DNA from: DASWOJ01 sp964242415
GTDB lineage: Bacteria; Pseudomonadota; Alphaproteobacteria; Acetobacterales; Acetobacteraceae
Length of the DNA: 64,000 bases
Assembly (NCBI GenBank): GCA_964242415.1
Contig: CAXTAT010000016.1
Span: 52,726 to 116,725, forward strand
Direction: 5' to 3'
Shown piece after piece: positions 1 to 9,219 of the stretch. Made by a program: the position numbers and the translations under genes. The notes under the pieces are model-generated. The model made no database searches. It was not told the origin of the DNA and saw nothing but the letters and a program-made list of their open reading frames with translations. How positions within the stretch are numbered: the first letter of the stretch is position 1; every line of letters begins with the position of its first letter.

Positions 1-99
1 TCCGCCTGGCAGAAGGTGCTGGACCTGGACCCGAAGACGCCGGATGGGCGGGACCGCCTGCAAGACCTGCGCAGGCGGGCACTCGGCGACAACGCGTGA
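1..99 (+). CDS. C-terminal end of a TPR-like protein (partial)
   Basis: The first 32 codons of the window form an open frame that ends in TGA at 97-99. The peptide begins SAWQKVLDLDPKTPDGRD, which looks like the last helix pair of a tetratricopeptide repeat (W/LxKVLxLDP pattern). The rest of the gene lies upstream of the window, so the function cannot be stated. It converges on the molybdenum hydroxylase gene, with 18 bases between the stop codons. Confidence 0.5.
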   Translation, partial: SAWQKVLDLDPKTPDGRDRLQDLRRRALGDNA

Positions 100-117
100 G
101 GGCCGGTTAACCGTCCC

Positions 118-2397
118 TCACGCACACTCCTGCAGGGCTTGCCAGACCCGTTGCGCCGAGGCCGGCATGTCCAGGTGCCGCACGCCATGCGGGCGCAACG
201 CATCCAGGATGGCGTTCATCGCCGTCGGCAGCGAGCCGACGGTGCCGGCCTCGCCGACGCCCTTCACGCCGAGCTGGTTGCTGGGGGAGGGCACCAGCAC
301 CGTCTGTATGGTGACGCGCTTCACCAGGTCGGCGCGCGGCATGGCGTAGTCCATGAAGCTGCCGCTCAGCATCTGGCCGTTCTCGTCATACAGGCAGACC
401 TCGCCGAACACCTGGCCCAGGCCCTGCAGCAGCCCGCCCCAAATCTGCCCCTCCAGCAGCGTGTGGTTCATCACCGCGCCGCAGTCGTCGATGGACACAT
501 AGCGCACCAACTCGGTCAGCCCGGTCTCCGGGTCCACCTCGACCTCGGCGACATGCGCGCCGGACGGGTAGGCTCGTGGCGCCGGCAGCTCGGCCTTGCT
601 GTCCAGCGCGCCCGGGTTGCACCGCGCCAGCTCGGCCAATCCAACCACCCGGTCGGTGCCGGCGATGCGGTAGTCGCCGCCGTCATACTCGATGTCGGCC
701 TCCGCCGCCTCCAGCGCGTTCGACGCCAATGTGCGTCCCTTCTTGATGACCAGGTTTGCCGCCTCCACGCTGACCGAGCCCATGGACATCATGCTGCGCG
801 ACCCGAAGGCGCCGGCCCCCTTCAGCGCCGGGCCATCTGCCCGGCCGGCGCGCAGCGTGATGCGCGTGGGGTCAATCCCCAGGGCGCGTCCGACGATCTC
901 GGGCAGCACCGTCTCGTGCCCCTGGCCGGAGGCGATGGCGACCTCATGCAGCAGCAGGCTGCCGTCGGGTTCGAAGGTCAGCAGGGCCTCGTCGGACTGC
1001 GCCACGCCGCCGGCGGGTTCGATGAACAGCGCGCAGCCGATGCCGCGCAGCCGGCCGCGCTGGGCCGCTTCCGTACGCCGGGCCTCGAAGCCGTCCCAGT
1101 CCGCCTCGGTCACTGCGGCGTCCAGCAGGGCGGCAAAGTCGGCGCTGTCGTAGGCGCTGGGCATCGGCGCGGTGGCGATCCGGTAGGGGAAGGCGTCGCG
1201 CGGGATCAAGTTGCGCCGGCGCAGCTCCAGGCGGTCGATGCCAGTCTGCCGCGCCGCCTCGTCCACCAGGCGCTCCACCATGTAGGCCATGTCCGGCCGC
1301 CCAGCCCCACGGTAGGCGGTGATCGGCACCGTGTTGGTCAGCGCCAGCCGGTTGCGCCCATAGGCCGCGGGGATGCAGTAGGCGCCCGACGCCATCAGCG
1401 CCGCGTTCAGGGTGTTGGTCATCGCCCCCGCGGCCGACGGGTGCGCGCCGATGTCGCACACCCAGTCATGGCGGATCGCCAGGAACCGGCCCTCCGCATC
1501 CAGCGCCAGCTCCGCCGCCATCTGCACGGCACGGCCGTGATAGTCGCTGAGGAAGGTCTCGGAACGGCTGGCCACCCACTTCACCGGCCGCCCGGCGATG
1601 CGGGCCGCCAACGCCAGCGCCGCATACTCCGGGTACGCCGCGCCACGGATGCCGAACGCGCCGCCGACATCCTCGGCGTGCGACCGGACGTGATCCGGCT
1701 GCAGCCCGGTCAGCCCGGCCATGCCGTCGCGCATGCCCGTCACACCCTGGCTGCCGCTCCAGAGGTCCAGCACGTCGCCGTCCCAGGCGGCCAGGGCCGC
1801 CTTCGGCTCCATGGGGTTGCCGACGACGCGCCCGCTGTCTTGTTGCAGCCGCACGACATGCGCGGCTGCGGCGAAAGCGGCGTGGGCCGCGGCGGCGTCA
1901 CCATACTCGAAGTCGAAAGCAAGGTTGCCCGGCACGGCGCCGTGCAGCAGCGGCGCCCCGGGTGCGATGGCCACGCGGCCGTCCACCACGGCGGAGAGGT
2001 CATTATACTCGACGCGGACCAGCTCCGCCGCGTCCTGCGCCGCATGCGCCGTGTCGGCAACGATGACTGCAACGGGCTCGCCGACGTAGCGCACCCGGCC
2101 CTGCGCCAGCGCCGGGGAGGCCGGCGACTTCAGCACGCCGTCGCGGCCCTTGAACGGCACCTGGGCCTGGCCGCGGGTATAGCCGGCCGCCGCCATGTCA
2201 TCCGCGGTCAGCACCGCTACCACGCCCGGGGCGGACCGCGCGGCCGCGGTGTTAAGGGCGACAATGATCGCATGCGCCCGGTCGGCCCGCACGAAGACGG
2301 CGTGCAGTTGCCCCGGCCGGTCCCAGTCCGCCGTGTAGCGGCCGGCGCCGGTGACCAGGCGTTGGTCCTCACGCCGGCCGGTGTAGGTGTGTCCCAT
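118..2397 (-). CDS. xanthine dehydrogenase family, molybdopterin-binding large subunit
   Basis: This is the catalytic large subunit of a molybdenum hydroxylase (xanthine oxidase/aldehyde oxidase/CO dehydrogenase superfamily) of about 759 residues. It reads from MGHTYTGRREDQRLVTGAGRY, the usual N-terminus of the family; a further 14 upstream codons are open but unlikely to be used. The a/b hammerhead region spans about residues 15-140. The active-site loop AYRGAGRPD is at 361-369, and GVKGVGEAGTVG with the expected catalytic Glu (about 716) is near the C-terminus. CO dehydrogenase proper has AYRCSFR with a Cys in this loop, so this is a 'form II'-type aldehyde or heterocycle hydroxylase and not a true CoxL. 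No FAD or [2Fe-2S] subunit gene lies next to it on the visible side. The substrate is unknown. Confidence 0.88.
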   Translation of the reverse strand: MGHTYTGRREDQRLVTGAGRYTADWDRPGQLHAVFVRADRAHAIIVALNTAAARSAPGVVAVLTADDMAAAGYTRGQAQVPFKGRDGVLKSPASPALAQGRVRYVGEPVAVIVADTAHAAQDAAELVRVEYNDLSAVVDGRVAIAPGAPLLHGAVPGNLAFDFEYGDAAAAHAAFAAAAHVVRLQQDSGRVVGNPMEPKAALAAWDGDVLDLWSGSQGVTGMRDGMAGLTGLQPDHVRSHAEDVGGAFGIRGAAYPEYAALALAARIAGRPVKWVASRSETFLSDYHGRAVQMAAELALDAEGRFLAIRHDWVCDIGAHPSAAGAMTNTLNAALMASGAYCIPAAYGRNRLALTNTVPITAYRGAGRPDMAYMVERLVDEAARQTGIDRLELRRRNLIPRDAFPYRIATAPMPSAYDSADFAALLDAAVTEADWDGFEARRTEAAQRGRLRGIGCALFIEPAGGVAQSDEALLTFEPDGSLLLHEVAIASGQGHETVLPEIVGRALGIDPTRITLRAGRADGPALKGAGAFGSRSMMSMGSVSVEAANLVIKKGRTLASNALEAAEADIEYDGGDYRIAGTDRVVGLAELARCNPGALDSKAELPAPRAYPSGAHVAEVEVDPETGLTELVRYVSIDDCGAVMNHTLLEGQIWGGLLQGLGQVFGEVCLYDENGQMLSGSFMDYAMPRADLVKRVTIQTVLVPSPSNQLGVKGVGEAGTVGSLPTAMNAILDALRPHGVRHLDMPASAQRVWQALQECA

Positions 2398-2510
2398 GGT
2401 GTCCAGCCTCTCCTGTAGCCAATTACGGGCGCAACGCACCCATAACCGATGGCCGATCCTGTCCGCGAGTTGGCGCCGCAGCGCCCAGCGTCAAGCCAGA
2501 CTGCCCTGAC

Positions 2511-2550
2511 TCCCTCCTCCTCCGGGAGAGGGTTGGGGTGAGGGGGCGGG
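2511..2550. repeat. palindromic repeat family A, copy 1
   Basis: The copy has a CTCCTCCTCCGGGAGAGGG-type hairpin core followed by a TTGGGGTGAGGGGG tail. The same pattern recurs near 12973, 13080, 18466, 21757, 21869, 26010 and 45486. It lies between the divergently transcribed Mo-hydroxylase and isocitrate dehydrogenase genes. Confidence 0.75.
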
Positions 2551-2772
2551 CAAGCACGGTCCCATCCCACTGGGGCACTGGTCATGCAGGCCCAAGTCCG
2601 TCGCCCCGGCCCTCAAAGGCACGCCTTAACCCGGGCACGGGCCGCTTTTCCCCGACATGCAGCGCCCGGAGCAAACGCCAGCCTGGGCAATGCCCATAAC
2701 CCCACCCCTCCCGGAAGGAGAGGACGTAGAAGTGTGGTATGTGCGCCGCGGCATTCTCGGAGTAGCCTACGC

Positions 2773-3807
2773 ATGAACACCCCGCAGGAAAAAGTCCCCG
2801 CCACCCTCATCCCCGGCGACGGCATCGGCCCCGAGATCGTCGCCGCCGTCACCCGCGTGCTGGACGCGCTCGGCAGCCCGTTCGACTGGGACGTGCAGCA
2901 GGGCGGCCTGGCCGGCATTGCGGCGGGCGGCGACCCCTTGCCCCAGGCCACGCTGGAAAGCATCCGCCGCACCCGGCTCGCCCTCAAGGGGCCGCTCACC
3001 ACCCCGGTTGGCGGCGGCTTCCGCAGCATCAACGTGCGGCTGCGCGAGGAATTCCACCTGTATGCCAACGTCCGCCCCAACCGCACCATGGTGCCCGGCG
3101 GACGCTACGAGGACATCGACATCGTCCTGCTGCGCGAGAACCTGGAAGGACTCTACGTCGCCTTCGAGCATTACATCCCGATCGGCGACGACCCGCATGG
3201 GGTCGCCATCTCGTCCGGGGTGAACACGCGGGACGGGTCGCGCCGCATCGCCCGGTTCGCGTTCGAGTATGCCGTCCGCAACGGCCGCAAGAAGGTCACC
3301 ATCGTCCACAAGGCCAACGTGCTGAAGGCGCTGACCGGCATCTTCCTGGAAACCGCGCTGGACATCGCCAAGGAGTATGAGGGCCGCGTCGCCGTCGATG
3401 ACCGCATCGTGGACGCCTGCGCGATGCAGCTCGTGCTGAACCCCTGGCAGTTCGACGTGATCGTCACCACCAACCTGTTCGGCGACATCCTATCCGACGA
3501 GATCGCCGGCCTGGTCGGCGGCCTAGGCACCGCACCGGGCGCCAACATCGGCGAGAAGGCCGCCATCTTCGAGGCCGTGCACGGCAGCGCCCCCGACATC
3601 GCCGGCCGGGGCATCGCCAACCCGCTGGCGCTGATGCTGGCGGCGGCGCTGATGCTGGAGCACGTCGGCCACATGGAGCTGGCGCAGCGGATGCGCTCTG
3701 CCCTCGACCAGGTGCTGACGGTGGACGGTGTCCGCACCGGCGACCTTGGCGGCACGGCGACGACGGTGCAGTTCGCGGACGCCGTGGTGGGGCGGCTGCG
3801 GGCCTAG
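2773..3807 (+). CDS. isocitrate dehydrogenase (NAD+) of the IDH/IPMDH family
   Basis: A 344-residue decarboxylating dehydrogenase. The start ATG at 2773 leads directly into the family N-terminus (ATLIPGDGIGPEIV, about residues 8-21); the open frame runs further upstream without family similarity. It has the substrate loop GPLTTPVGGGFRSINVRLR, the RENLEGLY segment, the conserved Lys in VHKANVLK, and metal-binding Asp residues in TNLFGDILSDE. The length and the GPLTTP/RSINVxLR pattern match mitochondrial-type NAD-IDH more than isopropylmalate dehydrogenase. The expected reaction is isocitrate to 2-oxoglutarate in the TCA cycle, in the cytoplasm. It stands alone, with no leu genes nearby. A homoisocitrate or tartrate dehydrogenase role cannot be excluded from sequence alone. 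Confidence 0.85.
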   Translation: MNTPQEKVPATLIPGDGIGPEIVAAVTRVLDALGSPFDWDVQQGGLAGIAAGGDPLPQATLESIRRTRLALKGPLTTPVGGGFRSINVRLREEFHLYANVRPNRTMVPGGRYEDIDIVLLRENLEGLYVAFEHYIPIGDDPHGVAISSGVNTRDGSRRIARFAFEYAVRNGRKKVTIVHKANVLKALTGIFLETALDIAKEYEGRVAVDDRIVDACAMQLVLNPWQFDVIVTTNLFGDILSDEIAGLVGGLGTAPGANIGEKAAIFEAVHGSAPDIAGRGIANPLALMLAAALMLEHVGHMELAQRMRSALDQVLTVDGVRTGDLGGTATTVQFADAVVGRLRA

Positions 3808-4515
3808 CGGCTTCGGTCGCGGCTGGGCCGCACGCCCGCGGCTCGGCTGGGCGCCAGGCGGCTTCGACACGGCGCTTCGACCGGCGCAGTGATCGATAGG
3901 CACCGCTATGTCGTCGATGACCAAAATATAACACGCAACGAATACCATACGTTAGAGAACAGCATAGGCCCAACGGCGTTGATTTCGATTGAGGTCGAAA
4001 CGCGATGATTGCTTACCAACCAAGGTCAATCGGTCCGTATGCGAACCTAGGCGGCAATGCCCGCCTGTAGCTAAAATCTAAGACGTTGCGACTGACGACG
4101 AACGCAAAGGTGATCAAGAGGCTCCATTAGCCTACCTTTCATCGCATTTGCGGTTCAGGTCGCGGATCACGGGTTGTAAATCGTGCCGCCTATGTTATCC
4201 CGGGCGGCATCATGTCTCGCGTTGTTCTACCCATAACCCGGCGCCAGATATCTAGCCATATCCTGACCAGGCCGGTGCGCCCTCCAGGCTGTGACGGGCC
4301 GGCCCGCGGCAACACAGTGGCGAGGCGCATCGGCAACCCAGGCGCGGCCCGTGCCGCGCCACTCGGCGACGCACTCCTTGAGTACGTCCCGGACCGGCAT
4401 GCGGCACCGCCACCCAAGCCGCACGACCGCATACCGGCCAAGGCCGTCCACGCTTGACGACAGCCATGCGGTTGCCCGGCGGCCAGTGCAGGCCAGCACC
4501 TTCCAGGAGAATGCC
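3808..4515. other. 708-base intergenic stretch
   Basis: No convincing gene is visible. From about 3890 to 4200 the base composition is clearly less GC-rich than the neighbouring genes, and there is a short inverted repeat TTTCGA-N6-TCGAAA near 3980-3997. From about 4260 onward GC rises again. The open frame that runs into the transglycosylase from 4291 has no recognisable content before 4516, so this part probably holds its promoter and leader. Confidence 0.4.
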
Positions 4516-5511
4516 ATGACCACAGACGCCACTGATGCGCAGCGCACTGCGCCGGCAGCCGGCCTTGGCTGCTGTGCCCTGCAACCGGCCGCGCCGTGGC
4601 GCGAGCGGCGCCTGCGGCGTGCATTGGCGGCGATGGTGGGCCTTGCCGTCCTGGCAGCAGGCCCGGCCATGGCCACCCCAACCCGGGGAGCGCCCGGCGC
4701 ACGCAGCCATGCCATCCGCCACAGCCCGCGGCACACGCAAGTCGTCCGCATCGGCTATGCACGGCGCATACACGTCCGGCATCTGCACCGGCGGGGCGGC
4801 ACGCGCCCTGCCGAGGCGCTGCACGCCGGGGTCGAACCCTTGGTGAACAGCACCTGGGACAACCCGGTGATGCCGCCCGCCGTGCTGGGCGCGATCCTCG
4901 ACGCCACGCAGGCGTCCGATATCGCCCCGGACCTGATATTGGCCCTGGCCTGGCGTGAGAGCCGCTTCGCCCCTGCAGCCCGCAGCCGCGTCTCGTCGGC
5001 GACCGGCCTGCTGCAGTTCACCTCCGGAACATGGTTGCAGGTGGTCCGCGAATTCGGGGCCAAGCACGGCGCGGCCCAGTATGCGAATGCCATCCAAAGG
5101 GAGCGGTCGGGCGACTACACCTTCCAGGGCGCGCACATGCAGGAGGCAATCCTGCGGCTGCGCACCGACCCGGTCCTGTCGGCCAACCTGGCTGTGGAGA
5201 TGCTGGGGCGGCAGCGTACGGCGCTGCAGGCCACGCTGACGCGGAGCGCGACGCCGGCCGACCTCTATCTGACGCATGTCCTGGGACCCAGCGGTTTGGC
5301 ACGGTTCCTGGCAGCCCTGCAGCGGCGCCCCTCGGCCTCGATGCTGGAGGTCGCCAACCGCCGGGTGCTGTGCAACGCCGGGCTGCTCGCCCGGGACCGG
5401 CGGCCGATGACCGTCGCGAACACCTATGCGGCGGTGCAGAACATGCTGGCCGACCAGCGCACATATTTCGAGGCGGCCGTCGTGAAGGCGCGCGCAGAAG
5501 CGACGCCCTGA
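4516..5511 (+). CDS. lytic transglycosylase (SLT) domain protein
   Basis: A protein of 331 residues, counted from ATG 4516, which has AGGAGA five bases upstream. Residues 34-53 form a hydrophobic segment (signal peptide or anchor). The soluble SLT fold covers about 125-230: AWRESRF with the probable catalytic Glu148, then a TGLLQFTSGTW segment typical of goose-lysozyme-like transglycosylases. It should cleave peptidoglycan glycan strands in the periplasm with 1,6-anhydro product formation. The C-terminal third (about 240-331) has no motif I recognise. It is a single gene, convergent with the TonB receptor. Its role could be cell-wall turnover or allowing passage of an envelope machine; nothing nearby decides this. 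Confidence 0.8.
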   Translation: MTTDATDAQRTAPAAGLGCCALQPAAPWRERRLRRALAAMVGLAVLAAGPAMATPTRGAPGARSHAIRHSPRHTQVVRIGYARRIHVRHLHRRGGTRPAEALHAGVEPLVNSTWDNPVMPPAVLGAILDATQASDIAPDLILALAWRESRFAPAARSRVSSATGLLQFTSGTWLQVVREFGAKHGAAQYANAIQRERSGDYTFQGAHMQEAILRLRTDPVLSANLAVEMLGRQRTALQATLTRSATPADLYLTHVLGPSGLARFLAALQRRPSASMLEVANRRVLCNAGLLARDRRPMTVANTYAAVQNMLADQRTYFEAAVVKARAEATP

Positions 5512-5643
5512 GCGGGGTGGAGCGCAACGGCGGCCCGGCGTCCGGCCGGGCCGCTGCGCCGGGTGGCGTCCGCTCACCCCATGCCTTGGATGCCTGTGCG
5601 TTTGGCGCCGGGAAAGCTCGTCCGCTCCGTCAGCCCGCGCCCA

Positions 5644-7824
5644 TCAGAAACGCTGCGTAAGCCCGGCCAGGATCGCCCGGCGCAGCCCGTACTGCGGCGC
5701 GCCAACCCCCACGCCCGTCCCATCGCGCAGTTCGTAGCGGCGGTCGAGCAGGTTGATCACATCCAGCCACAGCTCCGTCGGCTTCCCCACCACAAGCTGC
5801 ACCGCCTGCACCGCCGACAGGTTCACCGTGTAGTAGCCCGGCAGCGCCAGGCCGTTCGGCACGGTTCCGCCCCGCCGCAGCCCGCTACCTACGATCAGGT
5901 CGGCCGACACCCGCGTGGGGAACCCGCCCGCCGCATCAAGCGTGTAGGCCGCGCCGCCGGAGCCGGTCCAACGCTGGTCGTGGTCCAGGTGGATGTAGTG
6001 GTGCGCGATGTAGTCCAGGTCGGACTGCGAGAACTCGAACTGCGACGAGGTGATGTCCTTGCCGATCCCGCGGGAGTAGGCGAGGTTGCCATACACCGAC
6101 AGCGGCCCGCGGTTATAGGTGGCCGACAGCTCCACCCCGTCCTGCTGAGCGTGGGCGTAGTTGTATGCCGTCAGCGCAACGGGCGCCCCGAACTGCCCCT
6201 CGTCGATCAGGTTGTGCGCGGTCTTGAAGTAGCCATCCACGGCGAAGGTCAGCCCGGGCAGCACCACCTGGCTGACGCCGATGTCGTAGTAGTTGGCGCG
6301 CTCGGCCTTTGGCGTCGTGTCGGCGCTTGAGAGCGCGGCGCCGCTGGTGGCCCCGAGCTTGCCCACGGTCGCGTTGCCGATCAGCTCGAACGGCGGCGGG
6401 GTGAAGTACCGGGAGTAGCCGGCGTGCAGCGTCGTGCCCTCGAATGGACGCCAGACCAGGTTGACCCGCGGGCTGAACGCCTTGTCCTTCGCATACGCGT
6501 CCACCACGTCGAACCGGCCGCCATAATTGATGGTGAGCTTGGGCAGGATGCGCCACTCGTCCTGCAGGTATAGGCCATAGGTGGTGCCGTTCTTGCCGGA
6601 GCTGTCCTGGACGGCGAAGGGCTGGTCGCCCGTCTGCGCGCCGGAGCTGTCCACCGGCAGCACGAAGGAGTTGGATTTCGACACCGACCGCTCGACCTGC
6701 GCCAGGAACCCGGTGCGGATCGTATGGTCTGTGCTGACCCGCCAGCTCGCGTCGGTCTGCGTGCCGTTGGCCCAGCTTGACCGTGCGGTCGTCGGCGCGA
6801 TGCCGTTGAACAGCAGGTCGCCGAGCGGATCGGGCGTGTAGTACAGGCTGCTGTAGCGGGTGAACAGCGAGGTCTGCACGTCCAGCGAGCCATACTGCTT
6901 CTGCAGCGACAGGATGCCGAAGTGGGTCAGCTCGCGCTGGTGCTCGGTCAGGCGGCTGCTGTCGAAGTCGCTGACGCCGCCGACCGTCAGGCCCAGCCCG
7001 GGCTGGTTGCCGCCGCGGTTCGGGATTTGATAGTCGCCGTGGAACGTGCCGGCGAGCAGGCTGATGCGCGTCGTGCCGTCCACGATGCCGGAGAGGTGGG
7101 CGAAGCCGCGGAACTGGTCGGTTGCGTCGTGCTGGGCGTTGAAGCTGTTGGCCGGGTTCTCGATGCCGATGTTGCTGTGCAGGTACTCGCCGGTCACGAA
7201 GTAGTCGATGGCGCCGCTGCGCCCGCCGTAGTCGAAGCTGGGCTGCAAGGTGCTGCGCGACCCGCCATAGAGCGTGACCTGGCCGCCGGGGTCGGTGGTG
7301 CCGGACTTGCTGGTGATGTCCACCACGGCGGCCTGCCGGAAGCCGTACTGCGCCGGCAGCGCCCCGGTGATCAGCGAGAGCGAGTGCGCAAACCGGGTTT
7401 CCAGCGCCTGGCCGAACACCGACAGGCCCTCGGGAAGCTGCACGCCATCCAGCCGGTACTGGACGTTGTCGTGCTCGTTGCGAACATGGACCTGGCCGAA
7501 GCTGTCCTGCGCCACGCCGGGCGCCTGCAGCAGCACCTGCTGCAAGGAGGCTTGGTCGCCCTGGGGCAGGGTCTCGAGGGCGCCGCGGTCAAACCTGTAA
7601 ACCGTGGCGCCAAGGCTGGGCTGGATCGCGGTGCGGGCGGCGTCCAGCCGGCGGGCCACCACGTCGATGTCGGCCAGGGCCAGATCCGCGCCCGTGTTCA
7701 CCGCAGGCGGCGGCTGCTCCGGCACGGTGCGGGACGGCGCGGACGCCAGCGGGTCGGCTGCATGAGCGGGCAGGATCAAGGCCCCAAAGACTGTCCCCAT
7801 CAGGGCCGCACGCATCGACACCAT
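5644..7824 (-). CDS. TonB-dependent outer-membrane receptor
   Basis: A 726-residue protein with an N-terminal signal peptide (MRAALMGTVFGALILPAHAA, cleavage about residue 23). The plug domain lies at about 60-190 (LQQVLLQAPGVAQDSFGQVHVR and YRLDGVQLPEG), followed by a beta-barrel rich in alternating aromatic residues and ending in a terminal Phe (LAGLTQRF), the usual barrel signature. It takes up a bulky substrate through the outer membrane at the expense of TonB energy. The ligand is not evident; the plug resembles carboxypeptidase-regulatory/plug receptors more than classical siderophore receptors. Start codons at 7824 and 7815 are both possible. A broken TonB C-terminal domain is found just upstream on the other strand. 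Confidence 0.87.
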   Translation of the reverse strand: MVSMRAALMGTVFGALILPAHAADPLASAPSRTVPEQPPPAVNTGADLALADIDVVARRLDAARTAIQPSLGATVYRFDRGALETLPQGDQASLQQVLLQAPGVAQDSFGQVHVRNEHDNVQYRLDGVQLPEGLSVFGQALETRFAHSLSLITGALPAQYGFRQAAVVDITSKSGTTDPGGQVTLYGGSRSTLQPSFDYGGRSGAIDYFVTGEYLHSNIGIENPANSFNAQHDATDQFRGFAHLSGIVDGTTRISLLAGTFHGDYQIPNRGGNQPGLGLTVGGVSDFDSSRLTEHQRELTHFGILSLQKQYGSLDVQTSLFTRYSSLYYTPDPLGDLLFNGIAPTTARSSWANGTQTDASWRVSTDHTIRTGFLAQVERSVSKSNSFVLPVDSSGAQTGDQPFAVQDSSGKNGTTYGLYLQDEWRILPKLTINYGGRFDVVDAYAKDKAFSPRVNLVWRPFEGTTLHAGYSRYFTPPPFELIGNATVGKLGATSGAALSSADTTPKAERANYYDIGVSQVVLPGLTFAVDGYFKTAHNLIDEGQFGAPVALTAYNYAHAQQDGVELSATYNRGPLSVYGNLAYSRGIGKDITSSQFEFSQSDLDYIAHHYIHLDHDQRWTGSGGAAYTLDAAGGFPTRVSADLIVGSGLRRGGTVPNGLALPGYYTVNLSAVQAVQLVVGKPTELWLDVINLLDRRYELRDGTGVGVGAPQYGLRRAILAGLTQRF

Positions 7825-7879
7825 CGCCTGTCCCCCTCGACAGCCGTGCCGGCCATTCGGGCACAGCCGGCGGCGATCT

Positions 7880-7920
7880 GATACAAAATATCAAAAGGAC
7901 GGTCGAGTGTATTTGATACC
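7880..7920. promoter_or_regulatory. AT-rich inverted repeat upstream of the TonB receptor gene
   Basis: TATCAAA (7889-7895) and TTTGATA (7912-7918) form a perfect inverted repeat in an otherwise GC-rich region, flanked by two GATAC words at 7880 and 7915. It sits about 60 bases upstream of the receptor start and could be an operator or promoter. This is inferred from position and symmetry only. Confidence 0.3.
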
Positions 7921-7984
7921 TTATGTCAAAATGTGGCGTTTCGGTTGCCGAGCGGCTGTGACGCCTGCCGCCTGGGTCCGGTCG

Positions 7985-8161
7985 CGCAAGCGGCATCCGG
8001 ACGACGCCCGGCAACAGGGCGTCGAGGGCAAGGTCGCCGTGCGTATGACGTTCGGCCGGAGCGGCCAGGTACTGGTATCCAGGGTTGCGCGCAGCAACGA
8101 CTCGGACCCGCTAGACCGCGCGGCACCATCGATGTGCGAGAGTGAACGGGCGCCGACATAG
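7985..8161 (+). pseudogene. remnant of a TonB C-terminal domain
   Basis: The plus-strand frame translates to RQQGVEGKVAVRMTFGRSG followed by QVLVSRVARSNDSDPLDRAA. This is the characteristic TonB C-terminal pattern (yPxxARrxGveGxVxVxFxvxxdGxvxxvxvxxSSGxxxLDxAA). Nothing upstream in the frame encodes the membrane anchor or the proline-rich linker, and the domain ends after DRAAPSMCES, short of the last strand. I read it as a truncated, decayed tonB-like gene, divergent from the TonB receptor at 5644-7824. Confidence 0.5.
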
Positions 8162-8241
8162 CCCAGGTTCAAGTCACGGGCGCGGCCACCCTCCGTCACC
8201 GCGTGAAGGGATAACGCCAACCGCCGCCTGCATCGTGGCGG

Positions 8242-9099
8242 CTACGTCCCGGGCCGTGCAGCCGCCCCCGCCGCCGGCGCCTGCGGGCCGGAGAACACCG
8301 TTGCCGCCCCGTCCCGCGCGACGCCTACCAGGGTGATGCCGTGGTGCCGCGCCCGCTCCACCCCCAGCGACGTGGGCGCCGAGATCGCCACCAGCGCCCC
8401 GGCGCCGAACGCCGCCGCCTTCTCCACCATCTCGTAGGAGCAGCGACTGGTCACCACCAGGAAGCCGTCCGCCGGGTCCACCCCCGCGGTCAGCAACGCG
8501 CCGATCAGCTTGTCCAGCGCATTATGGCGGCCGACATCCTCGCGTATCATCAGGATCGCGCCCCCGGGGTCCGCCCACGCGGCGGCGTGGACGGCGCGGG
8601 TCTCCTGGTTCAGCGCCTGGCGGCCCGGCAGGTCGTGCAGCGCGCCCTGCATGGCGGCCGGACTAACAGGGGTGCCGGCAGCGTGGCGCTGAACGGTGCG
8701 CGGAACCGACGCCAGGTCCTCGATGCCGCAAACCCCGCAGCTTGTGCGGCCACTCATGGACCGGCGGCGGGCGAGCAGGCGGTGGAAGCATGCAGGCGCC
8801 AGGTCGGCAATTAGGCGCAGGCCGTTGGCGTCGTGTTCGACGCGGGTGCTGCGCACGTCGGCGCGCCCATGGATAACGCCTTCCGTCAGGCTGAAGCCGA
8901 CGGCGAAGTCCTCCAGGTCTGCGGGAGTCATCATCATGACGGCGTAGGGCACGGTACCATAAACGACATTGACGGCGACCTCGACCGCGACGGCGCGGGC
9001 GCCGGGCTGGTGGCCGGGGCCGTCCAGGCGCACCACCGCGACCGGGACCTGCACGGCAGTCGGGGGGATGGCGGCGTCCCGCGGGTGATGCTGATCCAT
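8242..9099 (-). CDS. fdhD: formate dehydrogenase accessory sulfurtransferase FdhD
   Basis: A 285-residue FdhD-type protein. It shows the DLEDFAVGFSLTEGVI segment (about 61-76), the conserved CxxC pair in SCGVCGIEDL (Cys121, Cys124), which carries the persulfide, and the REDVGRHNALDKLIG and FLVVTSRCSYEMVEKAA blocks. FdhD transfers sulfur from IscS to the bis-MGD cofactor of formate-dehydrogenase-type enzymes. It lies 120 bases downstream of, and on the same strand as, the YdeP/FdhF-type oxidoreductase, its probable client. The C-terminal 15 residues are a low-complexity Ala/Pro tail. Confidence 0.93.
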   Translation of the reverse strand: MDQHHPRDAAIPPTAVQVPVAVVRLDGPGHQPGARAVAVEVAVNVVYGTVPYAVMMMTPADLEDFAVGFSLTEGVIHGRADVRSTRVEHDANGLRLIADLAPACFHRLLARRRSMSGRTSCGVCGIEDLASVPRTVQRHAAGTPVSPAAMQGALHDLPGRQALNQETRAVHAAAWADPGGAILMIREDVGRHNALDKLIGALLTAGVDPADGFLVVTSRCSYEMVEKAAAFGAGALVAISAPTSLGVERARHHGITLVGVARDGAATVFSGPQAPAAGAAARPGT

Positions 9100-9219
9100 C
9101 CCTAGGACATAGGCTGTCCCAGAGGCGGTGGGGAGATCACCCTTGATGGCTGATCCCCACGGCGGCGCCCAAGGGTGCTGGCAGCCGCTCAGACGTCACC
9201 CAAATTCAGCCTGGTCCCG

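Noticed and set aside
118..2397. CO dehydrogenase large subunit (coxL)
   Set aside because: The active-site loop is AYRGAGR, not AYRCSFR with the Cu-binding Cys, and no coxM/coxS genes are adjacent on the visible side.
139..2418. Long plus-strand open frame antisense to the Mo-hydroxylase gene
   Set aside because: High GC creates long open frames opposite real genes. The product has no recognisable motif and is rich in His/Arg/Gly, while the minus-strand protein is clearly a family member.
4155..4200. CACGGGTTGTAAATCGTG, like a Thr-tRNA anticodon arm
   Set aside because: The loop has 8 bases instead of 7, and there is no D-arm, T-arm or acceptor stem around it.
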